Below, piece after piece: positions 35,320 through 47,500 of a DNA stretch of 64,000 nt (within the stretch, counting starts at the first letter, position 1; each line of letters begins with the position of its first letter). Location: positions 67,598,409 to 67,662,408 of the forward strand of contig ML677341.1 in assembly GCA_007922305.1 (NCBI GenBank), written 5' to 3'. Both the position numbers and the translations under genes were made by a program. Source of the DNA: Dermatemys mawii. Lineage: Eukaryota; Chordata; Testudines; Dermatemydidae. The notes beneath the pieces were generated by a model. The model did not search any database. It saw nothing but the letters and a program-made list of their open reading frames with translations, and was not told the origin of the DNA.

Positions 35320-36884
35320 CTAAAAGGAAAACAAATTAAACTTTCAAAAATATTCATGGGCAAATGTGCAAAGCAGCATGTTACTCTTCCCGTAACAGCA
35401 GGTTTTAGGCCTTCAGCAATTACATGGCTATATTGTAAGCAAGACAAAAACCTTCTTACATAAGCAAGTCACTTTTCCATGCTAATATATTCTGAATATC
35501 ATAACTATTGTTTAAAGATATAAGACCTATTTATGCCATTCAGCTACAACATTATTATGAAACACTTAGCACATCAAAGATTTTGAGAGTGATTTGCTCT
35601 ATATAATAGAAGAGAATCAAGTGGCTATTTACTTTATAAGCATTAACTACTGCACTCTAAATGTCTTTTCATGTAATCCTCCCAATTACCATACTGATAT
35701 TACCTTTTGCTATAGATCTCTCTCTTATAAATGCAACTCTCCTCCTGTACTCCAGCATGTAAAGTAAATTTATTTACTGTACAGAGGGAAAGTGACTACC
35801 AGAAGAAGCAATTAGGTACACCACCACTAAACATTAACGAATCAAAGAAATATAATTGAGGAAATTATGCTCCACCTGTCTGATTTTTTTTCCCCTTCGT
35901 TGTGTTTGCATCTTCATATAATCTGTCACCCCCTATGCTTCTTCCTCTTCCTTTGGGTTGGGAAGCCAGAAACAGTAGCTCCACATTCAAGGACAATAGT
36001 GCAAAGAGCAATTACCCACCCAAAACCCCCCAAAAAAGTCTAGGATTAAGCAGCCTTGTCAGTTCCTGTGGTATTACATAAACTAATACTGCTTTGCAAT
36101 TATTTTACGTGTAGCATGCCTGTGTGAGAGCACGGTGCTTCTAGGTAACTACTTCTAGCACCAGTTGTCCCACAATCTTTACTCTGCTGAAGGTGAGTTA
36201 GCAGACAGAAGGTTACTGATTAGGAAATGTAGAGAGGACACTTGGGCAGAGCAGAAAGTCAACCAGCATGACAGATTCATCACTCATTAGTCCCTCACCT
36301 ATTTATGCCTATATTGCTGGAGGGCTATAAATGGCCGCTAAGGCACTCACAGATAGTATAAAGAGGTTAGCTTCAAACTATAAAAACATACTGCAAGATC
36401 TTTCATCTCATGTTCATTTAAGATTTTTTTTAACATGTCCTCTTCATCTTTTTCAATCTCTCTTTAAAGTAGGTATGGGAATTTACATGAAATACTTTTT
36501 CCCTTCACTCTCTCCCAAAGAGACAACAAAGCAGGTTGATGTCTGATTTCTCTTCCAAAAGACATTAAAGCTAACACGGAAACAGAAAGAAACAAAACGA
36601 CAAACAGTAATCAATGGCAATATCGAAACCCACAGTACTTCAACAAAGAAAGGACTTTACAATATAAAGTAAAGGCAAAAACAAGGGCAATAATTCTGCT
36701 GGAATGTGCACGAAACACATATAAACAAATGTTATTCTTGTACAGGATGTCATCATCCACAATTCTGCCACTAACTATTGTACAAATATCAAACCAATTT
36801 TCCTGCCTGTGTGCACATGCATGGTTTTGTTTCTATTTTTTAGGACAACCACTTGCAAAGTAACAAAGTACACTTCTTGCATCT

Positions 36885-36972
36885 GAAGAAATGTCTTTTT
36901 ATCCATGAAAGCTTATGCCCAAACAGATCTGTTAGTCTTTAAGATGCCACCAAACTCCTCATTGTTTTTTCA
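36885..36972 (+). repeat. Penelope-like element 3' tail fragment
   Basis: ATCTGAAGAAATG, then ATCCATGAAAGCTTATGCCC and GTTAGTCTTTAAGATGCCACC, matches the 3' tail seen at the end of this window (CGAAAGCTTATGCTC, then TTAGTTAGT). It is a solo tail copy. Confidence 0.65.
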
Positions 36973-37239
36973 AAGTACACTGAAGTTCAATTTTGACAGG
37001 AGTAGAAATATTTCCCAAATATCTTCAATGAACAGTTAGCATCCTCTACACAAATTACATACAGTTAAATAATTAAACTGACCGAAGTCCAGCATAAACC
37101 ATACCACGGCTGGGCAACACTGTTACCTCAGCTTCAGTTTCACCTGTTTTCCCTTCTCACTCCGATGCATTTCAAAATAGTGTTCTGATTTCTTGGGGCT
37201 TGGTTTACTAAGCTACTGTGCAAAATAATATGAACAGTT

Positions 37240-37560
37240 CCTTTGGCCTTCCCAACTACAAGTGGTTCCTTCCCAAGTCCCTTTAACACACAGTTCTTTT
37301 CTGTTTCACAGTATTTGGTTCAAGAGAATAAGGTTCTTTCCCTGCTCCTACTATTACTTGGCTCTTTTCCAAGTGCAACACAGTACCTCTAGCCTTTCCC
37401 TAGGCTCCATCCACAGCCCTTCCGATAGCAGTCTTTTGTCCTCTGGAACATGGTTCTCTACAGCCCTCCTTTCTAGGACTTGCAGTCCTCTTCCTTTTGG
37501 TACAAGATTCTCCACAGCTTTCCTTCCAAGGGCTGTCCCTTGAAACTTGGCCAACCACCC
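37240..37560. repeat. Degenerate tandem repeat, about 53-bp unit
   Basis: GGAACATGGTTCTCTACAGCC, then GGTACAAGATTCTCCACAGC, are successive diverged units with similar following text (CTTTCTAGGACTTGCAG against CCTTCCAAGGGCTGTCC). Further weak units lie upstream. The open frame across it (GTWFSTALLSR, then GTRFSTAFLPR) reflects the repeat rather than a gene. Confidence 0.5.
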
Positions 37561-37742
37561 TCATGACTCTATTGCAAGAGAGTCTTTGTGCTCTCTGAAG
37601 ATCTCTCCTTTGAATGAGCTACTGGCTTCTTTTTTATCTTATAGCTCCACCACGTGAATGTCAATTGGTCCCTTCCATTGCACAGAAGGACTTAGCTCCA
37701 TGTTGGTCATGCAGTCATGCTAGAGTAACCATAAGTCTCAGA

Positions 37743-38130
37743 ATGCCTGATCTACATTACACAGTTAGGCTGATGTAAGCTACTTTGTGTTGATCTAGCT
37801 GTGGAAGTAAAGAAGCCAGCAAACGTTTTCTTTATGCTGATTTAGTATCACTACCGCCATGAATGATGTAGAGTCATGGCTGATGTAATTAGGTTGATGC
37901 TCTGCCAGTGTAGACACTGTGTTGCTTATGTCGACTGGCACTGGCTTTCAGGAGCCATCTCACAATGCCCTATACCAACAATACAATCAACACTAGTGCG
38001 CTCATTGAGGATGCACAGCACCAACATAATGAGCCAAGTGTGCACAAACACAAGCGATTTAATAACAGTGGTTGCTTTGTGCGAGCGTAAGTTAGGACAA
38101 CATACTTTTGTAGTGTAGACGTGGCTTAGG
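37743..38130. mobile_element. Putative MITE with GTCTACAC-type ends
   Basis: The left end CCTGATCTACATTACAC and right end GTAGTGTAGACGTGGCTTAGG are imperfect inverted repeats. Inside are inverted words such as ATGATGTAGAGTC and GATGTAATTAGGTTG. No clear target duplication. Open frames are incidental. Confidence 0.5.
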
Positions 38131-38390
38131 TCTTGGAACAGGACATACCTGTCCTTAAAGGGGACACACTGTTCTGTTAAAAATCTTATTTCCCCAATAG
38201 GAAAATATTTTAAAAAGAACACAACTTTTACTAAAGCTATGTTTGAGTCATTAAGCTTTTCAATAGGACTGTATCTATTATAATCAGAAAGAGCAGTTGT
38301 AAGCAACTGAGTTGTAAGTTCCCTGTGGTTTTAAAATCAGAACAAAAAATGTTTGAAATAAATCATCATCATTAAAAAACAGTCACTCAC

Positions 38391-38453
38391 CTTTACATTG
38401 TGCATACTCATGATGTTACCACAGTCATCCATGTACTGCTTTAGGTCCTTGTC
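38391..38453 (-). CDS. CDK17: CDK17 hinge-region exon
   Basis: Twenty-one codons, phase 0: [20 protein letters not shown] and K. This is the segment just after the hinge ([13 protein letters not shown]), which in CDKs lines the ATP pocket entrance. Acceptor TTCAACAG, donor GTGAGT. Confidence 0.96.
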
Positions 38454-39171
38454 CTGTTGAAAAAAAAACACCCCTGCTGTTTAATATAAAACAGTTTCTT
38501 GGCAGAAAATTGAGCTTTTGAGTCAATGGAATTTTTCATAAAAAGTATCTGTCTGCTGTGGAGAATTTTAAGTTTTCACCAAATTAAAAAAAAAAATTAG
38601 AAACCCAAAGAGAAAACTTTTTCTCCCCACAAAGAAAGTAAAAGCATTCTGTGCAGAAATTCTCCCCAAATATTTTCAGATCAGTTCTAATTATACTACG
38701 TTTCATATTTTCCTCCAAAGGCACTATATGTTATGTTAAATTTTATTTATTACTCATTCTTTTTATTTGGAAAAGAATTTAGTTTTCATGAATTCTATGC
38801 ACTACACCTTTAGATGTTCCATCACAGTTTGCATAGATGTGATTAGAATAACTTGAATAAATGTGTATGTAATATGGAGTGAAAAAAGCTAAAACAAAAC
38901 ATGATTTATCAATTTGTATCATGCAGGAAAGTGTCTTAGGTGTCTAACTATAAAGTTTGAAAATGCAGCCCATAAAATTTAACAGCCCTGTTTCATTAGA
39001 AATGCAAAATAGTTATTTCTATACTATATTGTTTTACAGCACCTGCAAGTATGGTAGGTGCCTCATAGTACCAATATCATTCAACATAATACTGCAATTA
39101 TTTTATTCTCTGTCCACTTTCTTCTACAATCCATAATCTTAGTTTAAGTGAGCATTTTGGTCCAGAAGTAT

Positions 39172-40285
39172 AAAGAGGTGGCAAAATTTGCAGATGATAT
39201 AAAACTACTCAAAATAGTTAACTCTCAGACAGACTTTGAAGAGCTACAAAAGAATCTCTCAAAACTGGATGACAAAATGGCAGATGAAATTCAATGTGGA
39301 TAAATGCAAAGTAATGCACATTGGAAAACAATCGCAACAATACATATAAAATGATGGAGTGTAAATTAGCTTTAACCAGTCAATGTTCAGCGGCAGTCAA
39401 AAAGTGAACAGAATATTGGGCATCATTAAGAAGGGGACAGAAAATATCAAACTGCCTCTATATAAATCCACGGTACGCCCGCATCTTGAATAGTGTGCGC
39501 AGATGTGGTTGCCCCATTTCAAAAAAGATATATTAGAATTGGAAAAGGTTCAGAAAAGGGCAACAAAAATGATTAAGGTCATGGAATGACTGCCATATAA
39601 GGAGAGAATAATAAGACTGGGACTTTTCAGCTTGGAAAAAAGACAGGGGGATATGATGGAGGTCTACAAGATCATGACTGGTGTGGAGAAAGTAAATAAG
39701 GAAGTGTTATTTACTTCTTTTCATAACACAAGAACTAGGGGTCACCAAATGAAATTAATAGGCAGTCAGTTTAAAACAGATAAAAGGAAGTACACTTGAC
39801 TCTCGCTAGAACACGCATTTATATAATGCAAATTCTGATAGAATGTGGTTACAGATCCCAAATTTAGTAACGGTCATTTATTTTCATTGTAATGTGGTCC
39901 CTGCTAGAAAGTGGGACTTAGCATGGATCCTAAATCCCTCGTTCTAGCGAGAGTCCAGTGTATTTTTTCACACAATGCACAATCAACCTGTGGAACTCCT
40001 TGCTAGAGGAGGCTGTGAAGGCCAAGACTATAACAGGATTCAAAAAAGAACTAGATACATTCATGGAGGATAGGGTCCATCAATGGCTATTAGCTAGGAT
40101 GGGCAGGGATGTTATCCCTAGCCTCTATGTGCCAGAAGCTGGGAATGGGCAACAAGGAATGGATCACTTAATGATTACCTGTACTGTTCATTCCCTCTGG
40201 GGCACCTGGCATTGGCCACTGTTGTAAGACAGGATACTGGGCTAAATGGACCTTTAATCTGACCCACTATGTATGTTCTTAATAA
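39172..40285 (+). mobile_element. CR1 LINE, 5'-truncated 3' part
   Basis: The + strand reads AAATTTGCAGATGATATAAA (the FADD motif of reverse transcriptase), TGCAAAGTAATGCACATTGG, CATCTTGAATAGTGTGCG and finally AGACAGGATACTGGGCTAAATGG and the CR1 3' end. The last open piece, WNSLLEEAVKAKTITGFKKE, is the normal CR1 C terminus. It has internal deletions and stops, and it is interrupted at 39791-39962 by another element. Confidence 0.88.
39793..39960. mobile_element. Tc1/mariner or pogo-type MITE nested in CR1
   Basis: The ends CACTTGACTCTCGCTAGAAC and GTTCTAGCGAGAGTCCAGTG are 20-bp inverted repeats with one mismatch. They are flanked by TA at 39791-39792 and 39961-39962. Removing it restores the CR1 reading AAAAGGAAGTA-TTTTTTCACACAATGC. 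The 168-bp element is non-coding. Confidence 0.93.
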
Positions 40286-40575
40286 TTACCTATAAGCCAG
40301 ACCTGTACCAAGCATGTTATGACAATTTCTGTGAATTTTATGTCTAACAACATTACTAGCTTTCTGTGAAACATGCGATTTGCTTCCATGTTACACTGGA
40401 TTATATGTAGGAAAATATTATGATGACAGAATAATATTAAGTCCTTCATTTATTTATTTTTTTAAAATGCACAACAGAGTTAATTGTGTTTGTGTTTCTT
40501 TAGGCAGAAAAAAACCCCAAGAGTTTCTAAACAGATCCATTAAATGTAAAGCTTTATTATTGTTCTAATGCTTAC

Positions 40576-40670
40576 CAGGTACTCAAAGACGAGAGTCAAA
40601 GATTTGTCTGTGTGAACAATATCATGTAAAGTAACAATATTTGCATGCTTTAGGTCTTTTAATAATGACA
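40576..40670 (-). CDS. CDK17: CDK17 kinase N-lobe exon (hinge)
   Basis: It encodes (V)[18 protein letters not shown], then [13 protein letters not shown]. It spans strand beta-4 to the hinge (VFEYL), including the gatekeeper Phe. Acceptor TTTTGCAG, donor GTAAGC. Confidence 0.97.
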
Positions 40671-41292
40671 CTGCAAAAGAGAAAAAAGAAAATTAAACCT
40701 TAAGGATAGGACTTGAGGGAAAACTAAAAAGCAAATGTTATTACTAATTAATCCAAATTTATGAGTTATTTGTTTAATTTCAATGGAATTTAAATAACTT
40801 AGTTTTCAAAATTTAAAATTTCATAAAGCATTAAGTTAACTCAATCATTTACCCAGGAAAATTTCTAAAAACACCACAAGTTCGTCTATGGTACACTGTG
40901 AAGCAGTCAAAACCACATACTACTGAACTGCAAAGTTATAATTACTTCCTACTCTATACGGATGGGCAGTATTCCAGGCACAAGTTAGTCATGTCATACT
41001 ATACTCTAAACTCCTGTAAGTTGTTTACTTCTGTTATAATAAACAGTAAATTATAAAAGCCTCAATAATTTCTAGCACTTAGCAAAGCTCCATTTATTCG
41101 AGAACACAATTACAGTCCATGAAATAAATGCATTTGAAATTTGAGTCTCAAAATTGCAACTCAATTAATTTAACTTGATTGCGGTACCCCATATCTTAAA
41201 TAGTGTCAGTTACTGTAATCAATTCGTTGACCAAACTGTGGAATTTCAGTTAATAATATATTTTAAATAAAGAGAAAAAACATTTTTCTCAC
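40671..41292 (-). other. CDK17: CDK17 intron
   Basis: 622-bp AT-rich intron. Nothing classifiable. Confidence 0.9.
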
Positions 41293-41407
41293 CTTCTCTT
41301 ATGGCTGTGCATGGTGCTCCCTCTTCATGTTCAAGTCGGATTTCTTTTAGAGCTACCAGGTTCTCTGTCAATTTACTTCTTCCCTTATATACTGTTGCAT
41401 AAGTACC
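41293..41407 (-). CDS. CDK17: CDK17 PCTAIRE-helix exon
   Basis: It encodes [20 protein letters not shown], then [18 protein letters not shown]. It completes the glycine-rich loop (GEGTYATVY), carries the ATP-contacting Lys of VALKEI, and contains the diagnostic PCTAIRE sequence of the alpha-C helix that names this CDK subfamily and forms the cyclin interface. Acceptor CACACAG, donor GTGAGA. Confidence 0.99.
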
Positions 41408-42655
41408 CTGTGTGGTATGAGGAAAGGAACACACAAAAAATGATCTTTTATAGGAAGTGCAATATATACACATACACAACACCTACCCCAAACAAGAGTC
41501 ATGACAGGTCCTACAACTTGTTTCATTTTGGTAGCATCAGCTTCTGGAAATGACTTTACAATTTATTGTTTCCTTTTTGGGTGGCGGGGGCGGGACACAA
41601 GCATAACTGATCAATGACTTTCAGACGCAGACTCTGATTTTCAGAGAGTCTGAGTGCTCTCAACCTTGGATGAAGTAAGTGGAAGCTTAAAGTTTAGAAC
41701 CTTCTAAAAGTCAGGCCCAAACCTTTTAAGACTCTGTCAAGGAAATGCAAAAGCAGCTATCATAAAAAATAAAAACACGCTTACTATACATTCAAATTCA
41801 CAGAAGAACAGGAACAGGACAGGTAAAACAAACACAATTTTTCATTTTTGCTCATATAATGGACAGTGAGTTATTAAGCTCATCTTTTGGTATTTGCTTC
41901 ATTAGTCCAATACAAGCTTCAAAAAATGCCCAGTAAATATGTGTTACATAATTATACAGGTTACTGGAGAAGATATTCCTTTTCAGCAGATTGCTACAAT
42001 CGGCTTATATTAAATATCAAAAATAAGGTACAGTATCATCTCAGGCAACATTATACGTCCTATATTGTTCATTACACTATAGAGTAATTAAAGTGAAATA
42101 CATTTTCACAAAGATATATATAATTACATCAGGTTATAGAGCCTCCAATATAAAAAGGAGGTGAATTAAATGACAAGCATTTGGAGAGGGCTGAAACATT
42201 GCACTCAAAAACAGAGGATTCATAATTGCAAAGTCAAGTAACATAGTATATCACATATACAAACAACATGCAAAAGTACACATAACAGTCATTTGTATCT
42301 AACTGCTAAACAGGTAACACAGGCCTTCATAGCAACTGTTCACAGAGGATTTTCTAATCGAGCTTTGCTTTTCCCAAGCTCTATGAAGCTTTGTTTGGTT
42401 TGGTGGTGGTGTTTTGTTGTTGTTTAGTTTTTGGTAACAGTATGCATATTAGCATATGTATACAGACAAGTTGAGTGATAGTGACATTGCTTTGCGTATT
42501 GACATATATGTTCAGCTTATTGAAACAGCTCTATCAAATATGTAGGTACAATGTAGTTCGACTTTAAAACCAAAGGCAACATACATAAGTTTCAAGTAAA
42601 GAAAGCATATATTATTGTCAAAATGATAATCACTGCTGAAGAGAATTATACAAAC
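41408..42655 (-). other. CDK17: CDK17 intron
   Basis: 1.25 kb, AT-rich. It holds one copy (42285-42388) of an unclassified repeat whose second copy lies at 44998-45100. Confidence 0.9.
42285..42388 (+). repeat. Unclassified repeat, copy 1
   Basis: About 100 bp, about 80% identical by eye to 44998-45100 in the same orientation. They share words such as ACAGGTAACA and TTCATAGCAACTGTTCA. No terminal inverted repeats or target duplications are obvious. It may be an old interspersed family or a local duplication. Confidence 0.6.
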
Positions 42656-42712
42656 CTCTCCAAGCTTTTCCAATTTGATGTAAGTTTCCATTTTCCCAAA
42701 TCCAATTTCTGA
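42656..42712 (-). CDS. CDK17: CDK17 exon at start of the kinase domain
   Basis: Nineteen codons, phase 0: SEIGFGKMETYIKLEKLGE. The kinase domain starts at the Tyr of TYIKLEKLGE. By counting back, about 139 residues of the 523-residue family protein lie before the first exon in this window. Acceptor ATTACAG, donor GTTTGT. Confidence 0.96.
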
Positions 42713-42810
42713 CTGTAATGCAAGCAAAAAGATGACACATTTTTTAGTATAAACATAAAAATTAATCAGGAGCAGTATTGTACTGTATATATCACTTATT
42801 CAACCCTGAT

Positions 42811-42844
42811 GTGGCCGTCTGGCCAAAAAGTTTGCCCACCCCTG
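42811..42844. repeat. Solo hAT terminus
   Basis: GTGGCCGTCTGGCC, then AAAAAGTTTGCCCACCCCTG, is the right-end sequence of a common reptile hAT family. The rest of the element is missing. Confidence 0.5.
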
Positions 42845-44997
42845 CTCCAAGGAGATAGTGTAGATGTTCTAGCAGTTGTGGAAATATGTTAATAGTCATT
42901 ACTTACCCAGTTTAATGCATGTTGCATTAAACTCTTTTTTGAAAGTAGTCTGAGTTTAGGCTACTGTTTATAAAGATCAAATGCTATCCAGCATTCTATC
43001 AGAGTAAGACAGAGTAAGAACAAGCAGTTCTCTAGCATTAATTAAAATCCACCACTTGGCTAGAGGAGAGGGTGGATGATGTAGATATGTCAGGACAGAT
43101 ATTCAACAATATTCATGGCTTGCTTGCCTAGATGGTTTGACACCAGTTGTGGTATACTTTAGTGGAACAACACTAAAGAAAAAAACTACAGCGAAAGAGT
43201 ATTTAAACATAGTGAGCTTTCATTTTTCTTTCCAAGGGTGCGTAGGCTATTTACTAATTGTAAATTAGTTTTGCTGTAATATAATTCTACAAATCAAGAC
43301 ATATATGCAGGTTTGAAAATTCTATTTGAAGCCTCTTAGTTTAATAGAAGATGTACTGAAGGTATCCGAGGACATTATATTATTGCATTCACGGTACTGT
43401 ATTTGTCAATACATGTTAGTATAGTAAATGAACTATTACACAAAACTATTAAAATTTTGCAATAATGTCAGTGTTGCAATTTGAAAGAGACACAGTCAGG
43501 TCAAAATTCAATCAATCTTTATATTTTTTTAAAATTTCTACTAATCCTTGAACATATATTGGTTTCCAAAACAAAGAATGTAACAGATGTAAATTGTAAT
43601 TACTACTCTCCAGGCAACCTTTCAGTCACAGGCCCAGAGAACTGGGTTTCATTTCATTTCAGGAGAGCAGTGCAGACTGAGGGAGCGGAAGGACAAGGCA
43701 GCATGTGCGTGCCCACAAACCAAAATACAGCTGGCAGGTTTCATTTTAGACCTAGTAGCCCTGACAACATCTTTAAAGTACAGAAAAAACCCCTCAACAA
43801 CAACAACAAAACACCTCAGACAAAAAAACCCCAACACTTCCACAATCAATCTCCACAAGGACTTGAAGAGATGTACCATCTCAAAAACACAATATATTCA
43901 TTAGAGGGCACTGTTTTTCTTACTTCCATTCTAGAATGCAGAGGGCACTCTAGACTGCTTTAGAGCTAACATGTAATAAGTATGAATTTTAGACGCAGAG
44001 AAAAAAATAAGACTAAATATTATAATCCAGGCCTTCAAAGTTCACTGCAATACGCTGTTGCCTCAGAAAAGTGAAAGTTACCATGGGACGGTATTGCTCA
44101 GATGTAATAACAGTAAGTCCAAAATACTCAAATAAATAGCTAATGATCTAAAAAGTATTGAAACAATTATTTATTTAAACTTAGTGCATTGTCAGAGCTT
44201 TCAATATTTATCAACACTTTGACTGATTTATCCTTTTTGTTTTAATACTGTTGATGTATAGAACATGTACCACAACAGAGTTTGAGTCCACATATTGAAT
44301 TTCACTTTTCTGGGAAAATAGGTCACAAAACATTCATGGCTTTTTAATATATATTAATTTGGAAAGATGGTGTTTATAGCTAAATAAAGGTACTACATAG
44401 TTAATTAAATCAACTCAGCAGACACATTTAGATATTTTCACATCTACATATTTTATACTTTATTAAAGAAGAATGTTCTTGCAAGCAAATTAATAAAATC
44501 AGCAAATAGAATTTATAAAGTTGTTCAATTTCTCTCTTTCTTTTTTATGCTTAAAAATGCTTCTGATAATGGCCTCGTTTAAAATGGGATAGAAACTTTC
44601 ATATCTGGGTCAATCAAAATCCAACCTAGATCAGTAATGAATGAAAAGTTATTACTTTCCAGATGGCTTATGTTAAATTAAGTAATAGTCCATTTCCTAG
44701 GAGATAGAACTATAACTCAAGTCCAATTCAAATGGTAACACCTACAATAATTATACCACAATTATAAACACATAGCTCTCCCTCACAAAAAAAATACATT
44801 TAAAAAAGCAGCAATCTAAATATAATTTTGCATGCTTTATTTGAATTGGTTTGTTAACTAACCTTGAATCTATTTTTTTAAAATAAAACAAAAACCTAGA
44901 ACAACATGTCAACATAACAGAGGGAAAAGGAGAACATTTGTTATCACCATATTTACCAAACTCCAAAAGAACACGTGTGTATGTGTTTGTTTGTATA

Positions 44998-45100
44998 GCA
45001 GTCATTAGTATCTAATTGCTGAACAGGTAACAAAGATCTTCATAGCAACTGTTCAGAGAGGACTTCCTGGTGGAGTTTTGCTCTTCACAAACTCTTATGA
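44998..45100 (+). repeat. Unclassified repeat, copy 2
   Basis: Second copy of the sequence at 42285-42388 (sharing ACAGGTAACA and TTCATAGCAACTGTTCA). It ends about 45 bp before the Harbinger's left end. Confidence 0.6.
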
Positions 45101-45496
45101 TTAAAAAATGTGAGTATGTTCTCCCCTTAGGTTGCACTAACTTAGGGAATTGCTATACTTGCAGATTTAGAGCACCGTGAGTTAAACCAGCCCTTGGAGA
45201 GCACAACAGGGAAACCGCTGCAGAATGTTCACACTGTCAGCTGCAAGTGCACTGGTGTGGCTACATTTGCCTCAGCATTGGGAGCATTGCATTATGGGCA
45301 ACTATCCCACAGAGGACCTCTTCCTATTCTGGTGCTGTGGCTTGTGGGAAGGGGGCAGAGGTGTGGGGCATTCTGGGCCTATCCCAATACCCCCGATGCA
45401 TCACTTCGCATCCCAGCGATCCCTGTGTTTCCATCCACATTTGGCACCATCTTTCAATGTTTTTAGTACTGTGTACTCTATCTTCCCTTTCGGTCT

Positions 45497-46637
45497 GTGA
45501 GAATAGATCCTGAAGTGCTGAGGAACATGTTGATGGGTCTCGCCAGGACGTCACGAGTGTCAGTCAAGTTACTCCTTAAGCTACAAACTGACAGTGAAGA
45601 GTCCGACAATTATGTCAACTCGCTTAACGCATATGACACGAGATTGCTTGTGGCTTTCACGGACATGCTCACCACAGTGGAATGCCACTTTTGGGCTCAG
45701 GAAACAAGCACTGAGTGATGGGATCACATAGTCATGCAACTCTGGGATGATAAGCTGTGGCTGCAGAACTTCTGGATGAGAAAAGCCACTTTCATGGGAC
45801 TGTGTGATGAGCTCGCCCCTACCCTGCGGCGCAAGGACACGAGATTGAGAGCTGCCCTGACAATGGAGAAGCGGGTGGCTATTGCAATGTGGAAGCTGGC
45901 AACTCCAGACAACTACCGATCAGCCGCTAACCAGTTTGAAGTGGGAAAGTTGACTATTGGAATCATGTTGGATGCAAGTTTGCAGGGCCATTAATCAGGC
46001 ATCCTGCTCAGAAGAACTGTGACTCTGTGTAATGTGCATGATATTGTGGCTGGCTTTGCACAAATGGGTTTCCTTAACTGCAGCGTGCCGATACATGGGA
46101 CGCATATTCCAATTCTGGCACCAGCCCACCTAGCCTCCGAGTACATTAATTGGAACGGGTATTTCTCAATGGTTCTCCAGGCGCTTGTGGATCACCGGGG
46201 TCGTTTCACTGACATTAACGTAGGCTGGTCCAGAAAGGTGCATGATGCATGCATATTTCGAAACATTGGCCTGTTCAGGAAGCTCTAAGCCGGGACTTTT
46301 TTCCCAGACCAGAATATCACCACAGAGGAAGTCGAAACACCTATTATGATCCTTGGAGACCCTACTTTACCCTTTAACGCTGTGGCTCACGAAATCCAGG
46401 GAGCCCTGACAGCAGCAAGGAGCAGTTCAACAACAGGCTGAGTTGGTGGAATGTGCTTTTGGCTGTTTAAAGGGCTGCTGGCGCTGTCTGCATGGGAACC
46501 TGGACCTGGTCGACGACAACATCCCCGCAGTTATATCCATGTGCTGTACCTTCCATAACATTTGTGAAGGGAAGGGTGAAAGCTTCACTGAGGCATGGGC
46601 CTTGGAGGTTCAACACCTGGAGGCTGAATTTGAATAG
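45497..46637 (+). pseudogene. Harbinger (HARBI1-like) transposase pseudogene
   Basis: One frame runs from 45497 to 46288 and resembles HARBI1/DDE_Tnp_4 transposases: MGLCDELAPTLRRKDTRLR, MEKRVAIAMWKLATPDNYRS, GTHIPILAPAHLASEYINWN, GYFSMVLQALVDHRGRFTDI. It is broken by stops at 45716-45718, 45992-45994 and 46286-46288. A frame change then precedes MVECAFGCLKGCW, the segment with the catalytic Glu. The first catalytic Asp, normally DGTHI, is His here (IHGTHI). The FTDINVGW Asp and VECAFG Glu remain. The protein would cut and paste the element's ends together with a Myb-like partner. It cannot be functional. Confidence 0.9.
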
Positions 46638-46989
46638 CCAGAGAGCAGGGCTACTGGAGGGGCCCAGCATGTGGCTGCAAGGATTAGGGATGCCTTGAGG
46701 GAGCAATTTGAGACTGAAAGCCAGCAGTAATGTTTGGTGCCCTGCACGGAAGTGAAGAGGAGTGGTTCCAGTGTTAACAGGAATCTGTGTTTGCTACACT
46801 GACTTGTGTGTCTGTTGCTTTCCGGGACTAAGGTATCTTTTACTTAATGCAATAATAAAGAACGTTTTCAAAGCCAAAAAATCAATTTATTGAAAAGAAA
46901 ATTCATTTATTGAAAAAAACCACAACTGCCTGGGAAACAGAAAGGGAAAGGAGGTGGGGTCGGGAATGGTACAATCACAGATTTGCGTG

Positions 46990-47500
46990 TGTCTTGTTAT
47001 CATACTCGGCCTTCCTGTCTGTAGTGCTGTGCAGTGAATGCTGCATTTCTAGCTGGCTAAAATACATGGTGATGGGGGATGAGTGCAGTGGGTGAGGGTC
47101 GTAGTTTGCAGGCCTGGGTGGTGAAGCTACAGGTGCTGGAGGCAGCTGGTGACGATAAGAACCCAGATGCTGGGAAAAGTGCATTGGAGGTCACATGGGG
47201 CCACAAAGGAAAGAGTTGTGGGACAAGGGCTGGGGAGGGGCAGAAGTGCTCTGACTGCATTGCTATAAACGCTTGTATCGAGTATGCTTGGCGCTCCATA
47301 ATGCTTTGGTGCTGGCGACCTGCAGTTTGTTGGCGGACCCTCCTTTCATTCTCCTGACACTCCTGCACTTTTCGATTTTCATAAAGGGACTGCTGCATTA
47401 CTTCATGCCCTTTTTGCTTCTACATGGCAGCTTCCTAATTCTTTGGAGTCTTTTGGCCAGTGATAACAAGAACGGCTGAGATCTCAAGGTTGTATCTGTA
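46990..47500 (-). pseudogene. Myb-like partner gene, C-terminal part (decayed)
   Basis: On the - strand MQQSLYENRKVQECQENERR, then QHQSIMERQAYSIQAFIAMQ, and a proline-rich tail resemble the C-terminal half of the Myb/SANT-like protein found with turtle Harbingers, a Gln/Arg-rich coiled-coil segment. It is separated from the N-terminal part by about 0.6 kb and probably was a further exon. Boundaries are uncertain. Confidence 0.55.

Larger units (their letters stand above)
35320..38390 (-). other. CDK17: CDK17 intron, 3.1 kb
   Basis: Holds a Penelope-type tail fragment (36885-36972), a degenerate tandem region (37240-37560) and a MITE (37743-38130). The first 1.5 kb on the left shows nothing classifiable. 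Confidence 0.9.
38454..40575 (-). other. CDK17: CDK17 intron with CR1
   Basis: More than half is a CR1 LINE fragment (39172-40285) with a TA-flanked element inside. The 38454-39170 part is AT-rich and unclassified. Confidence 0.9.

Noticed and set aside
43481..43963. 160-codon open frame in a CDK17 intron
   Set aside because: Asn/Lys/Thr-rich, with a CAACAACAAC run, in AT-rich DNA. No domain recognised.
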